NCBI GenBank assembly: GCA_036426205.1 | Contig: CM071569.1 | Location: 1,702,354-1,766,353 of the forward strand | Direction: 5' to 3' | Length of the DNA stretch: 64,000 bases | From: Ascaphus truei | Taxonomy: Eukaryota > Chordata > Amphibia > Anura > Ascaphidae | Part shown: positions 35,740 through 46,996 of the stretch, piece by piece | Layout: every line of letters begins with the position of its first letter | Position numbering within the stretch: position 1 is the stretch's first letter | Translations under genes and position numbers: made by a program | The notes under the pieces: generated by a model | Told to the model about the DNA's origin: nothing | The model's input: the letters and a program-made list of their open reading frames with translations, nothing else | Database searches by the model: none

Positions 35740-36640
35740 GGCTCAGGAACCCGCTATACTGCCTGGGATCAGTCACACAGGGAGCTCAGGAACCCGCTGT
35801 ACTGCCTGGGATCAGTCACACAGGGAGCTCAGGAACCCGCTGTACTGCCTGGGATCAGTCACACAGGGAGCTCAGGAACCCGCTATACTGCCTGGGATCA
35901 GTCAACAGGGAGCTCAGGAACCCGCATACTGCCTGGGATCAGTCAACAACAACACAGGGAGCTCGGAACCCGCTATCTGCCTGGGATCAGTCACACAGGG
36001 AGCTCAGGAACCCGCTATACTGCCTGGGATCAGTCACACAGGGAGCTCAGGAACCCACTATACTGCCTGGATCAGTCACAGGGAGCTCAGGAACCCGCTA
36101 TAACTGCCTGGGTCAGTCACACAGGGAGCTCAGGAACCCGCTGTATCTGCCTGGGATCAGTCACACAGGGAGCTCAGGAACCCGCTGTACTGCTGGATAG
36201 TCACACAGGGAGCTCAGGAACGCTATACTGCCTGGGATCAGTCACACGGGAGCTCAGGAACCCGCTATAACTGCCTGGGATCAGTCACACAGGGAGCTCA
36301 GGAACCCGCTATAACTGCACTGGGATCAGTCACACAGGGAGCTCAGGAACCGCTTCTTGGCCGATCAGTCACACAGGGAGCTCAGGAACCCGCTGTACTG
36401 CCTGGATCAGTCACACAGGGAGCTCAGGAACCCGCTGTACTGCCTGGGATCAGTCACCAGGAGCTCAGGAACCCGCTATTACTGCCTGGGATCAGTCACA
36501 CAGGAGCTCAGGAACCCGCTATACTGCCGGATCAGTCACACAGGGAGCTCAGAACCCGCTATACTGCCTGGGATCAGTCACAGGGAGCTCAGGAACCGCT
36601 ATACTGCCTGGGATCAGTCACACAGGGAGCTCAGAACCGT
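35740..36640. repeat. 43-base minisatellite, about 21 copies, noisy
   Basis: The unit contains GGAGCTCAGGAACCCGCTAT and CTGCCTGGGATCAGTCACACA. Early copies are perfect, while the interior shows many one-base losses. Forward-strand open frames up to 182 residues here are repeat artefacts. Confidence 0.95.
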
Positions 36641-36772
36641 AACCCCTATGTTCTATGTACTGTAGGACACTGTAACCCCTATGTTCTATGTACTGTAGGA
36701 CACTTTAACCCCTATGTTCTATGTACTGTAGGACACTGTAACCCCTATGTTCTATGTACTGTAGGACACTGG
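36641..36772. repeat. 33-base array, four copies
   Basis: Near-perfect units GTAACCCCTATGTTCTATGT plus ACTGTAGGACACT directly follow the 43-base array. Confidence 0.9.
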
Positions 36773-37146
36773 CTTTGCAATGGGAAGCTCGGAGGGCTCA
36801 TCCATAATTGTAGTGCGAGTTTCTTACCTCCGTGTGTGTGTTTTTGTTTTTTATAAAACAGAAAAGAGTCGGCTAAAATAGAAACACACGGAGTGTCATG
36901 GAAACCGCCGCCGTGAGCTGCGCAGCCTCACGTATTGCTTGTGTTCCCTGAAGTGCCTCTCTGGCAAAGAACAGGTTAAACAGAGACCTGCACAGGAACT
37001 TTGGAATCTAGAAGGATCCTCTTGCTTCAACCGACACGATCCTTCTAAGTAACGTTAAAGCTGCAGACCAAGCAATATCCTACATGTGGGTTATTTTCTG
37101 TTACAAAAGAAAAATACAAATATATTTTCCTAAAGAATAAAGTTGC

Positions 37147-37150
<4 letters not shown>

Positions 37151-37192
<42 letters not shown>

Positions 37193-37345
37193 ACTCACGC
37201 ACGCACCCTCACGCACGCACGCACCCTCACTCACGCACGCACCCTCACTCACGCACGCACCCTCACTCACGCACGCACCCTCACTCACGCACGCACCCTC
37301 ACTCACGCACGCACCCTCACTCACGCACTGACCCTCACACTGACC
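37151..37345. repeat. GT microsatellite followed by an 18-base array
   Basis: A GT run (37151-37187) leads into about eight copies of CCTCACTCACGCACGCAC. Because 18 is a multiple of three, all frames stay open (for example SEGACV repeats on the - strand). Not coding. Confidence 0.95.
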
Positions 37346-37684
37346 CTCACACACCCGCTGAGTGGTAGAATACTGCTCTCCCTGTGACTTGTTCTCCCTC
37401 AAACACAAAAATGAAATTGTAAGCTTTCCAGGGCAAGCGTAACCCTACACACGGGGGCTCTCTACTGCCTCAATACTATACTGTACACAAAACTATTCTT
37501 GTATTATGGAAATGGCATCGCAAACCATCACTCAGCCCCTTTGCCGCCCCAGAGATTGGAATAGGCCGCTTTGTGTGCTCCGATCATTAAGATCCTTATC
37601 GCAGTGCTCCGAGAGAGAGAGAAAACCCCACAATTCATGTAGGACAGCCGCCCTGCCCCAAACCCAGGTCCCTGCGGTACTTAC

Positions 37685-37738
37685 ATTGTACAGGTTCTCA
37701 TCCTTCTCATATGGGGGTGGGGGGGCCTTTGCAGTCAG
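37685..37738 (-). CDS. CD247: CD247 exon: membrane-proximal tail and first ITAM tyrosine
   Basis: On the - strand, TCTCTTCCAG precedes 37738 and GTAAGTACC follows 37685. The 18 codons read LTAKAPPPPYEKDENLYN, phase 0 at both ends. The position and the ...LYN ending match the mammalian zeta exon that ends '...QNQLYN' and supplies the first ITAM tyrosine. The proline-rich start differs from mammals. FCER1G has a similar 'SYEKSDGVYT', reflecting common ancestry. Joined to the next exon found (35390), it makes Y-N-G-L, seven residues, Y-D-A-L, a canonical ITAM. Confidence 0.88.
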
Positions 37739-37853
37739 CTGGAAGAGAGAACGCAGAAGTGGCCATTTAATGATCCCGTTGTACTTTGGAAGAGGCTTGG
37801 CCAGGCATTTGATGAGTGAACTACAAGTTACATACTGTATGCATTGGATGCTG

Positions 37854-38640
37854 GGTAACGGATTTTCTGACCTAGCCTGACCCACCCAATCTCACATTGG
37901 CCCCTATGGTCTAACCAGTCCCCATTACATGGTTGTGTCTGGTGGTGCACCTGTTGGCAACAGGACTCCTGAGTCTCCCGCATGATGTTGTGTGGGGATT
38001 GCCAACCCAGACAGGCAGCTGAGGTAGTGTGCTTGAGTCCTACCTAGATCCAGTGCAGCGCCTCCACCTCATCAGGATCCCAGCGTCTGCTTGTGGATGG
38101 TCCTGGTGAGGAACTCCTCTGTGGTGCACTCCTCTGTGTAATCACTCCACACTTACACACGAGGGTATGGTTTAATAGGATCATCTTTATTGACTTGCGG
38201 CGGGCCAGCTGCCCCTCACAGTGGGTGTACTTAGCCTCTCATGTTCACCGCACTTCCCTTTGAAAGGTGTCCTTCCCCACATTGGTGGATTCCCTATCTC
38301 CCCTTAGGGAGATTTTCCCTGTGCCAGGTCCCTGGTCACAGTCTTATAAGCTGTCTCCTCCCTAGCCTGCACTCAGACTTGCTCCTTGTCTCATGACCTC
38401 TTACATAACCTTCCAACAGCTTAGCAACAACTTCTGAACTCCTAACTTTTGAGCAGTGCTGTGCCTTATGTATCCTCTGGGGGCTGACACAACTCTGACA
38501 TCACTAATCATGGATTCAGAGCATGTGACCACTCCCATCCATACATAGGGCACCTCACCAGGGTGTGAGGGCAAACCTCCATAATTACTGCTGCCATGCC
38601 CAGAACTTACCAGGCCTTACTGTCAGCAGGAGAGATGACT
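37854..38640 (-). mobile_element. Solo LTR, left arm of an inverted pair
   Basis: It is homologous over most of its length to the well-bounded LTR at 45029-45818 and is oriented the same way (- strand). Read on the - strand it has a TATA-like ATACATAAGG near 38460 and an AATAAA near 38188. Its 3' terminus matches GTAACGGATTTTCTG at the outer edge. Confidence 0.75.
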
Positions 38641-38650
38641 GTAGCCATTG

Positions 38651-39307
38651 ATCTGAATCCATGATTAGTGATGTCAGAGTTGTGCCAGCCCCCAGAGGAT
38701 ACATAAGGCACAGCACTGCTCAAAAGTTAGTAGTTGCTGAGTAGTTGGAGGAGTAGAGTTCAGTAGGTTGGTGGTAGAACGAACAAGTCTGAGTACAGAC
38801 TTGGAAGAATACCGCTTATGACACTGTGACCAGGGACCTGGCACAGGGACTGTCTCCCTACGAGGAGATAGGTGATCCCCAATTAAGGAGAGGCTACCTT
38901 TCAAAGGGAAGTGCGGTGAACATGAGCGGCTGAGTACAACTACTGTGAAGGGCAGCTGGCCCGCCGCAAGTCAATAAAGATGATCCTGTTAAACTATACC
39001 CTTGTGTGTAAGTGTGGAGTGATTACACAGAGGAGTGCACCACAGAGGAGTTCCTCACCAGGACCATCCACAAGCGGACACTGGGATCCTGATGAGGTGG
39101 AGGCGCTGCACTGGATCTAGGTAGGACTCAAGTACACTACCTCAGCTGCCTGTCTGGGTTGGCAATCCCCACACAAGATCATGCGGGAGACTCAGGAGTC
39201 CTGTTGCCAACAGGTGCACCACCAGACACTACACTGTAATGGGGACTGGTTAGACCAGCGGGCCATGTGAGATTGTGGGTCAGGCTAGGCGCCAGAAAAT
39301 CCTTACA
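38651..39307 (+). mobile_element. LTR, right arm of the inverted pair, 5'-truncated
   Basis: It starts at CTGAATCCATGATTAG, has ATACATAAGG near 38699 and AATAAA near 38975, and ends CCTTACA at 39307. It is the inverted counterpart of the left arm and lacks the first roughly 130 bases of the LTR. The two promoter halves face each other. Confidence 0.75.
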
Positions 39308-39987
39308 TATATAATAATATATATAGTTCCTCAATTTCGATAGATATATAGAGTATAATTTTATTTTTTGATATATTTTTTCACGTATTTCTTTAAATAT
39401 GTTCAATGATGCAAAGATATGAGATAAGGTAAGCGCTTTATTACTTCAGGTATCGGTATCGCGTCAGTACTGTTACACAGTGCAGCATGTTTAGTGTTAG
39501 AGCCTGTTATAGCCACGGGATTCTGCGTTCACCCCACTAATGCCACAGGGACCAGAATCTTTTTGATCTCGTCATTAGTCGCAGGAGGATTTAAAGCAAA
39601 AGCTTCCATAGAAGCTTGTCCATGGAAAGGAAAGAAAAACTAAAGAAAGCACAAAACTATTACTTAAAAATGACATTAATCAACAAACCGCGTGTTAGAT
39701 TGGGGAGGAGCAGCTGCTTTTGGTTCAGTCATTGGTTACTAAAAATAAAGGTTTCTTAGTACAGGAACGCTGGAGTTCGGCAGAAGCCCCGTTACATTTC
39801 CGCTGTCTCATGTAAGTCATGAGTAGAAACCAGGCCCCTTATCTCTGGGTCGCAGGCGTCCCTGCAGTCAGCCGAAGTGTTCGGCGGCACAATTCCCGGT
39901 GTAAGATGTTCTCATGGAGTTAGTCTCCCACGCTGAGCTCTCCCACTACAAAGCAAGTGGGAGATCTAAATTATGACACCCTAAAAG

Positions 39988-40266
39988 CAAGGGTGGCCAA
40001 CTCCAGTCTTCAAGGGCCACCAACAGGTCAGGTTTTCAGGATATCCCTGCTTCAGCACAGGTGACTCACAGTGGCTCTGTCAAAGATGGAGCCACTGATT
40101 GAGACTCCTGTGCTGAAGCAGGGATATCGCTAGTACGTACCTAACCTGTTGGTGGCCCTTGAGGACTGTAGTCGTCCAGTCCAAGACTGAGCCACCTGTG
40201 CTGAAGCAGGGATATCCTTAAAACCTGACCCGTTTGTGGCCCATAAGGAATGGAGTTGGCCACCCC
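39988..40266. mobile_element. hAT-type MITE, composite copy
   Basis: GGTGGCCAACTCCAGTC at the left, two successive right-hand arms, and GGAGTTGGCCACCCC at the right. It resembles the composite copy at 34498-34746. Confidence 0.8.
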
Positions 40267-40402
40267 ACCCTAAAGCTATGCAGTACAGGTCCCTGAGATG
40301 TGGGTGGCTGTGCGTGACATCATTTCATACGCATCATCTTTCCAAGCAGCATCCACTGGTACAGAGCCGGTCCTGTTGTGGAAACTCAAGACTGAGACTG
40401 AC

Positions 40403-40506
40403 CTTCTCTTTGAAGAAAAGAGCCGTAACGATGACCGCGTACAAGAACAAGATGCCGTCCAAAATGTAGCAAAGGCGCGGGTCCGTCAGACCTAATACTT
40501 GGGCAT
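40403..40506 (-). CDS. CD247: CD247 exon: short ectodomain and transmembrane segment
   Basis: On the - strand the acceptor CCCTCACAG precedes 40506 and the donor GTCAGT follows 40403. The exon carries two bases plus 34 codons. It reads [20 protein letters not shown] and then [14 protein letters not shown]. The LCYxLDGILF block is the zeta-family hallmark: Cys forms the disulphide-linked dimer, and the membrane-embedded Asp pairs with basic residues of the T-cell receptor. TDPRLCY and TALF favour CD247 over FCER1G. It is phase 0 into the exon at 37738. The signal-peptide exon (phase 1 donor) is not identified and is probably to the right or outside the window, because intron 1 is very long in mammals. 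Confidence 0.93.
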
Positions 40507-40571
40507 CTGTGAGGGGGGAAAAAAGGTGTGTTAATTCTGCACCTGTATGCAACCCAAGATTTCATTGTAGA

Positions 40572-40655
40572 GCAGGGCCATCACTTAACCAATCGGATCG
40601 CTGCATTCAGCAAAGGTGCCATCACTTAACCAATCGGATCGCTGCATTCAGCAAA
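40572..40655. repeat. 41-base tandem duplication
   Basis: Two copies of a unit containing CATCACTTAACCAATCGGAT, essentially identical. Confidence 0.85.
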
Positions 40656-40713
40656 GGTGCCCTGTCCTATTATTCTCCGACCACTAGTTGTGTTTCATGC
40701 ACCGAACTCTCCG

Positions 40714-40872
40714 CAATAAAGCTCTATACAGGAACGCTCTCGGAAATAAAGCTCTATACAGGAACGCTCTCCGAAATAAAGCTCTATACAGGAACGATAC
40801 AGGAACGCTCTCCGAAATAAAGCTCTATACTGGAACGCTCTCCGAAATAAAGCTCTATACGGGAACGCTCTC
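40714..40872 (+). repeat. 30-base array, each unit with AATAAA
   Basis: About five to six units containing GAAATAAAGCTCTATACAGG and AACGCTCTCC. Each full unit holds the polyadenylation hexamer AATAAA on the + strand, antisense to CD247. Confidence 0.9.
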
Positions 40873-41264
40873 CGCCTCTGGACATGGATGATTCGAATCT
40901 AGTTTCTTGGTGCGAGTTAGATTTAACAGATCTAATGGACGATGAATACAAATGTCTTGTGCTCGGTGCATGTGGAAGAGAGATTTTATGAAGAGTCCCG
41001 TGTTGGATCATTGTGACATCATAATGTAACTAACACTATTTATTTCATCAATGGTGCAGAGTTTCAACCAAGGACAATGGAACATTCTAACTCAGATATT
41101 CAGGAACAGACCAAAGAAAAGTTATCTTGCTTGCATGGAATAATAATTAAATCTTAACCCTATTGACCTTTATCTAAGCCACTCATCACTCCACTGCTCT
41201 CCAGCACGCTTCAGCTCAATAAGCATCCCTGCTTTATACATGCACTATGCCTGGCTGAAAAAAA

Positions 41265-41266
<2 letters not shown>

Positions 41267-41297
<31 letters not shown>
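41267..41297. repeat. GT microsatellite
   Basis: About 15 GT units. Confidence 0.9.
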
Positions 41298-41298
<1 letters not shown>

Positions 41299-42130
41299 CC
41301 AGAATGTACAACAGATCTATTAAAATAAAAATTCCCATTATATATAAAATGATTCCTCTTTTAATCATTTTAAAACCCGATGCTTTTATTCCCACAGGCT
41401 TTGCAGTCAGGAGATTAGAAAGCCCCAGTAATACTACATGATGCACTTGTGTTCTGCACTCTCCGTACCCGCGGTGGGAGTAATCCCTCCTTATACAGAG
41501 GTACACACACTTTTTTATGAGAAGTAGCAGTATTGTTTTTGGCTCCTTCCCACTTCCCTCCTATAAATGGAGTTATTGAGCTGCTAATTTGTGAATCATT
41601 TACTGTGCGATGTGTCTACCCCCCCCCCCCCCCGGGGCAGCTGAGGTGGGTATTTTTGGAGTGACGTGGTTATTTGTACAGCTGGGGCCCTGCGAGCACA
41701 AAAAGGATATGCACCTTTAAAAAATAACTAATCCCTAATAAAACAAATAGGGCCCTGGGGGCCCACAAAATGTTTTGAAGACCCATCCAAATGTCTCGGG
41801 TGATCTCCCCCTGCCCACGCACCGTGACGGATCCATGGGCTTCTCTTGGCGAACCCTTTCTGAAGAGGCTGTTGAGTCAGGATGGGGGAGATCTGTGAGT
41901 CGCCGCGTGCGTTGCTGTGCTGCGGTGACCTGGGGGAGCCCCTTCGTGACAAAGAGTTGTCGGATCTCTCTCCCTGTTGTGTTCTGTTTGACATTGAGAG
42001 TCAAATGATATTCTACTCCTTCACCAACCCCCTGTGCTGGTAAATACCACTCCTATGGGGCAGCATGATCATGGACAAGAGGGACCGGGGCCAACATCTC
42101 GCAGAATGAAACCACCTGTATGTGTGGCCC

Positions 42131-42335
42131 AGGGGGGGCTCAACTTCAGTCCTCAAACCCTCCCCCCACAGGTCAGGTTTTCAAGATATCCCAGCTTCAG
42201 CACAGGTGGCTCAATCGGAGGTTTAGTCATAGACTGAGCCTCTGATTGAGCCAACTGTGCTGAAGCAGGGATATTCTAAAAAACCTGTTGGGAGGGAGGG
42301 GGGGCTTGAGGACTGGGGTTGAGCAGCCCCGGTGA
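42131..42335. mobile_element. hAT-type MITE, diverged copy
   Basis: The left end contains CTCAACTTCAGTCCTCAA and the core GCTTCAGCACAGGTGGCTCA. The right end is in inverted orientation (GAGGACTGGGGTTGAGCAGC). Confidence 0.8.
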
Positions 42336-42606
42336 AGCCAACACAATAGGTAGTAGGGTTCCAGATGGAAAAAAGCAGCGCACAGCTGCAATACCAACGG
42401 GGGCTGAAACCCCGAAAGTTACATTAAAAACACCTTTAATCCGTGGTGGGCAGTGTGGAGTAAGGGCAGCGTGGAGTAAGGGCAGTGTGGAGTACTGGCA
42501 GCAACAAAGTCGAGCGTGTTTCGCGCATAGCGTTTTTTCAGAGTATGTCAACACAATAGACAGAAATTCAGAAAAACAGGAATACACCAAAAAATAAGCT
42601 CTAGTC

Positions 42607-43315
42607 GTGGGCCCCAGGAAGCCTGCCTGCGCCTCTGGCGTGGGCCCCTGGAAGCCTGGCTGTGCCTCTGGCGTGGGCCCCAGTAAGCCTGGCTGCGCCT
42701 CTGGCTGCGCCTCTGGCGTGGGCCCCAGGAAGCCTGGCTGCGCCTCTGGCGTGGGCCCCAGGAAGCCTGGCTGCGCCTCTGGCGTGGGCCCCAGGAAGCC
42801 TGGCTGCGCCTCTGGCGTGGGCCCCCGGAAGCCTGGTTGCGCCTCTGGCGTGGGCCCCAGGAAGCCTGGCTGCGCCTCTGGCGTGGTCCCCCGGAACCTG
42901 GTTGCGCCCTCTGGCCGGGCCCCCCGGAAGGCCTGGCTGGGCCCTCTGGCTTTGGCCCCAGGAACTCCTGTCTGGTGCTCTTTCGTGGGCCCCAGAATCC
43001 TGGCGTGTGCTTCTGGTGTGGGCCCCAGGAAGCCTTGCTGCCCCTGGCAGTGGGCCCCAGGAATTCCTGGCTGTGCCTCTGGCGTGGGCCCCAGGAAGCC
43101 TGGCTGCGCCTCTGGCGTGGGCCCCAGGAAGTCTGGCTGCGCCTCTGGCGTGGGCCCCAGGAAGCCTGGCTGCGCCTCTGGCGTGGGCCCCAGGAAGCCT
43201 GGCTGTGCCTCTGGCGTGGGCCCCAGGAAGTCTGGCTGCGCCCCTGGCGTGGGCCCCAGGAACCTGCCTGCGCCCCTGGCGTGGCCCCCAGGAACCTGCC
43301 TGCGCCCCTGACGGC
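42607..43315. repeat. 33-base GC-rich minisatellite, about 21 copies
   Basis: The unit contains GCCTCTGGCGTGGGCCCCAG and GAAGCCTGGCTGC. The period of 33 keeps three forward frames open (234, 226 and 164 residues; for example repeats of ASGVGPRKPGC). Copies in the middle (42890-43050) are diverged. I regard it as non-coding because any 33-base array of this composition would look the same. Confidence 0.9.
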
Positions 43316-44154
43316 GGATTATTACATTTAAGAATTATTTGATAATCTAATAAATATTCTTTGGAATTAGAGACGGCGCGATGACCTCATCAAGCGCATG
43401 GTTCCAAAATGGTGTTTAGAGAAGAAGATAAGCACGTTATAAAGTGCTCGAGACCAGAGCAAGAATTATGGTCCAAAGTGTTTATGTAAACTGTCTCCTG
43501 GTGAAGGACGGCCGCTGGAAGGACGGAAAAAGCGAATTCGTAAAACAACGTATCATTGAGGAGTCGGATCAGCGGGTTATCGATGATACAATATGACAGC
43601 GGCGTTCTCGTCTTCGGGCGCGCGTTTCAGCTGGAGAACGGCATTATGAACACACCGAGATATACTTTGAACTCAAACTTTATAGTAACAGTGTCTCAGA
43701 TTACATTACAACGGTTTGACACATTTGCGAGCGATTTCTCGTTTAATGAACACAAACCTCCCGCAGTGCACCTGCTACTTGTTGACATAATACAGTGACA
43801 TCAATTTAGTTAACATCAGTTGATTTGTCAACATTGTGCTTCTTATATGGTGTTAATCTACAGAACAGACCTACAACTGCGCACATTTTCCTGGCGATTG
43901 AGCGAGAAATATACAAGATATAATGAAAAATTAAAGGGGTTCCTTTATTCCTGAACACGTTGTAGAGGTGACCTTGTGTGACCTTGTATGAGCATCAAAA
44001 TATGATGTCGCCTATCTTTAACACGGTAAAGTCTAAATTTACTGTAAAATATCAGATTCCGGCACAGAAGGTTGAGCAATTCTAGCAAATAACACGCGCT
44101 TTAATCACCATAATAGCATTCAAACATTCAGGGGTTAAAGTGTGACGGTATTAG

Positions 44155-44250
44155 AGCAGGGGCGGCCAAATCCAGTCCTCAAGGGCCACCAACAGGCCGG
44201 GTATTGGGGATATCCGTGCTTCAGCACAGGTGGCTCAATCAGTGGCTGAT
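44155..44250. mobile_element. hAT-type MITE, left half only
   Basis: GCAGGGGCGGCCAAATCC through TCAGCACAGGTGGCTCAATC, after which it is replaced by a short tandem 'ctgatactgtataaac' repeat. The right arm is absent. Confidence 0.75.
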
Positions 44251-45028
44251 ACTGTATAAACCTGATATAAACCTGATACTGTATAAACCTGATGGACATA
44301 AAACATGATGGAACATTAGCTTAATTAAGAAAAAAGACCCGTTACACACCCGGTTTCCAGACGTTTTACTGGTTCTGTCCCCGAAGGTGTTTTTATATCA
44401 TTTTAGCTCTTTAATATATTTCTCTTCATTTGCAAGGGGGAGATAGGGTTAATACCCTTAATCGTCGGGAAGTATATTGGATGTGTACATAAAGATCTAA
44501 ACGTACGATAAGTATCCGTCGTCTACATTCAGCATAGGTTGAACTTGATGGGCGCGTGTTTTTTTTTATCATCCTCATCTACTATGTAACTATTACTGAA
44601 TATGATCCGAGGCATATCTTTTATGATAGGCTGGTTAATCCTTATCTATATTAACGTATTTATTTTACTAATGGACAATGAGAATGTTGTATATTACACC
44701 TACCCCTTTAAATACTTTTTAATCTTGTGCTGACTATGTACACAATTTTGATTAGAAATGATCCATCATTTTTCATGTACAAGCGTATCACTGTGTACCT
44801 TTTGGTGAAACTATTCATTCTTTGTGTTTAAACTTTTTACTTTAAGGACTTGAAATTCCCTTCACGTGCTCTATTTTTACCTATTCCCATTACTGTGATA
44901 TACATTTACATTTTTATGTATATTAAATGTATCAAAGTGCGCCATTCTTTCTCAAGACGTGTGTATACACGGCCCTTCCCGTGTCGCGTGAAACGAGGCG
45001 GAGAAACCTGGTTCTTTTTTAATACATG

Positions 45029-45818
45029 TGTAACGGGTTTATGGGCCCCCACCCAATCTCACATTGGCCCCTGTGGTCTGCTGGCCCCATTACATGTATG
45101 TGTCGTGTGTGGTGCACCTGCTGGCTTACAGGACTCCTGAGTCTCCCCCCTTGGGTTGGTATGGGGATATCAGCATCTGAGGTAGTGTGCTTAGAGTCCT
45201 ACTCACATCTGATGCAGCGCCTCCACCTCATCAGGATCTCTGCGGCCGCAGGGGGATGTATCTGATGAGGACCTCCCCTGTGGTGCCTCCTTCTGTGCAA
45301 TGACTCCACACATACACAGCCAGGGTCTGTTGAATCTGGGCAAATTTATTAACATCTTCAGACAGACTGCCCCTCACAGCGGTCGTCCTAGCCGCTCATA
45401 TCTCTGCTGCACTCCATTAGGAAGGTTCCTCCTCTCCTAATAGTGTTGCTCTCCACCTCTCCCCTTAGGGAGATTCACCAGCTTTTCTCTCTGCTTTGAG
45501 CTGCACAGACTCACAGCTATTGCATCAGACACTGCAACAGTGTTGCAGACCTCCACATGACTCTCCTGAACACAGTCAGAACACCAACAGAACACACTAA
45601 CTTTAGGCAGTGCTGTATCATATATAGGCTCTAGAAATGACTCACCCCTGTGTCACTAATAGTGGACACAAAGCATGTTGTCACTTCCTTAGCTACATAT
45701 GACACCTCACCAGGGTGTGAGGGCAAACCTCCATGATTGATGCTGGCAATCCTGCATACTTACCAGGTTTACTGGCAGCATGAGAAAGAACTGTATACCA
45801 TTTTTATACATGGCTACA
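45029..45818 (-). mobile_element. Solo LTR with TG...CA ends and 4-base duplication
   Basis: Read on the - strand it begins TGTAGCCATG, ends CCCGTTACA, and is flanked by CATG on both sides (45025-45028 and 45819-45822). It has an internal TATATATGA box (near 45625). The length of 790 bases, the TG/CA termini and the short target duplication fit a solo LTR of a gypsy- or retrovirus-like element. The two LTRs at 37854-39307 are relatives. No internal coding region is present. Confidence 0.85.
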
Positions 45819-46200
45819 CATGTTTGCGTACATTTTCTTAATGCTGGTTTTCCCGCCCATATCTGTACGCGTCGGGGGCGCGTTCCTTTGCGCTCATTTC
45901 TATAAACGCCCTATTTGATTAAAGTCGCCCCTCATGTTATTTTTTTTTTCTATAATAATAATGGAAAAGTCTGAAGTGCACAAGTTGAACAGGGTTATCA
46001 CGCCCGGGGCGTTCATTTTGCAGGAATTCGTGGTACATTCATGGTACATTGAAATAAAATATCATGGACTACTTCCAGTTTGTGACCCAGAGGTCGTAAG
46101 GTCACAAGCTGCCATTTTGAAAGGGAGGTGACCCCGAGACTTGATGCGTATGACACCAAGACTCCCGTGAGGTCTGTGAGAGTACAAGGTAGCTTTAATA

Positions 46201-46232
46201 CAGAGGTTCTCAATTCCAGTCCTCAAGCTTCT
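46201..46232. mobile_element. hAT-type MITE end fragment
   Basis: Only GGTTCTCAATTCCAGTCCTC is left of the family terminus; no core or second arm follows. Confidence 0.5.
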
Positions 46233-46996
46233 CTGGACATAGTGACCTGAACGGCATGGGGGGCCGTGGGATTTCCCTGAGCAGGGAGAGAGCAGGGTGG
46301 TTGCTGGGGGGCTGGGCAGCTTCCTCCATCCTGATTGGCTGCTGCTGAGTAATGCAGCCAATCAGGAGGAGGTGTCAGGAGCCTGGTGGCGGGGACAAAG
46401 AGAGGAGGAAACAGCATGGAGTGGTGAGAGGTGTGTGTGTGTGTGTTTCTCGAGCCCGTCTCACCTTTTGCGATTGTGTCCAGTATTTCTGTAGAAGCCG
46501 CCTGGCAAAACTACCTGTTGGTGGGATTTGAAGTTTTGCTAATATGCTAAAAGATCCCCGTGTAATGTTAAAGCTCAGTGCTGTTATGGCTTTGGGATTT
46601 ACCCTGTATGTGCAACGTTTACACTTAAAGCAACAGGAAGTGACCCCTTTTTGAATCAGTGCATCCGGTGGGGGGGGGGGGGGGTGTGAAAGGGTATGTC
46701 TGGGAGTTTCCTGGCTGCAGAGCTGGGGTAAGTATAGCAGTGACATGGTTGTTTGTTTGATAAACCTGGACCAGTTTCCCCCGCAGTGCGGTAGTCGGGA
46801 GACTCATGTGTCGGGGGGCTGTAGAGATTGTTTGCTATCTACGGGATTTCCATCAATGCTTTCAGGGCAAGTCTGCAACACACTGAGGGGTTTTTTGCTG
46901 CACTAACAAAGGGACGTTAATACTGGTCGTTATCAGCTCTAATGTAGACGGTGAAACTGAATATTGAAGAATATATAAATGTTTGTTTGTTTAAGG

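Larger units (their letters stand above)
35391..37684 (-). other. CD247: CD247 interval with arrays; middle ITAM exons not found
   Basis: The donor side is GTAAGT at 37684 and the acceptor side CTTCTCCAG at 35391. In other vertebrates several exons lie here, encoding the second half of ITAM1, all of ITAM2 and the first half of ITAM3. I read both strands and found no such exon. The interval is dominated by a TA run (35474-35512), a 43-base minisatellite, a 33-base array, and GT and 18-base arrays. Confidence 0.7.
37739..40402 (-). other. CD247: CD247 intron between the transmembrane and first ITAM exons
   Basis: The donor is GTCAGT (40402) and the acceptor TCTTCCAG. The interval contains a head-to-head LTR pair (37854-39307), AT-rich DNA at 39300-39980 in which I recognise nothing, and a composite MITE (39988-40266). 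Confidence 0.8.

Noticed and set aside
35696..36665. Forward open frames of up to 182 residues
   Set aside because: Products of the 43-base array read through error-induced frame shifts.
37532..37885. 117-codon reverse frame around the CD247 exon
   Set aside because: Only 18 codons between good splice sites are real; the rest is intron read-through.
40403..40506. FCER1G instead of CD247
   Set aside because: The TDPRLCY...TALF pattern, the QMQ...PPR tail in the last exon and the position next to POU2F1 favour CD247.
40334..40552. The CD247 transmembrane open frame beginning with an in-frame methionine (MHTGAEL...)
   Set aside because: The residues before DAQVLG lie upstream of a clear CAG acceptor, so the methionine is intronic and not a start codon.
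41728..42008. Overlapping open frames of 77-89 codons on both strands
   Set aside because: Possibly a GC-rich repeat remnant; I recognise no protein and see no splice context, so it is not listed as a gene.
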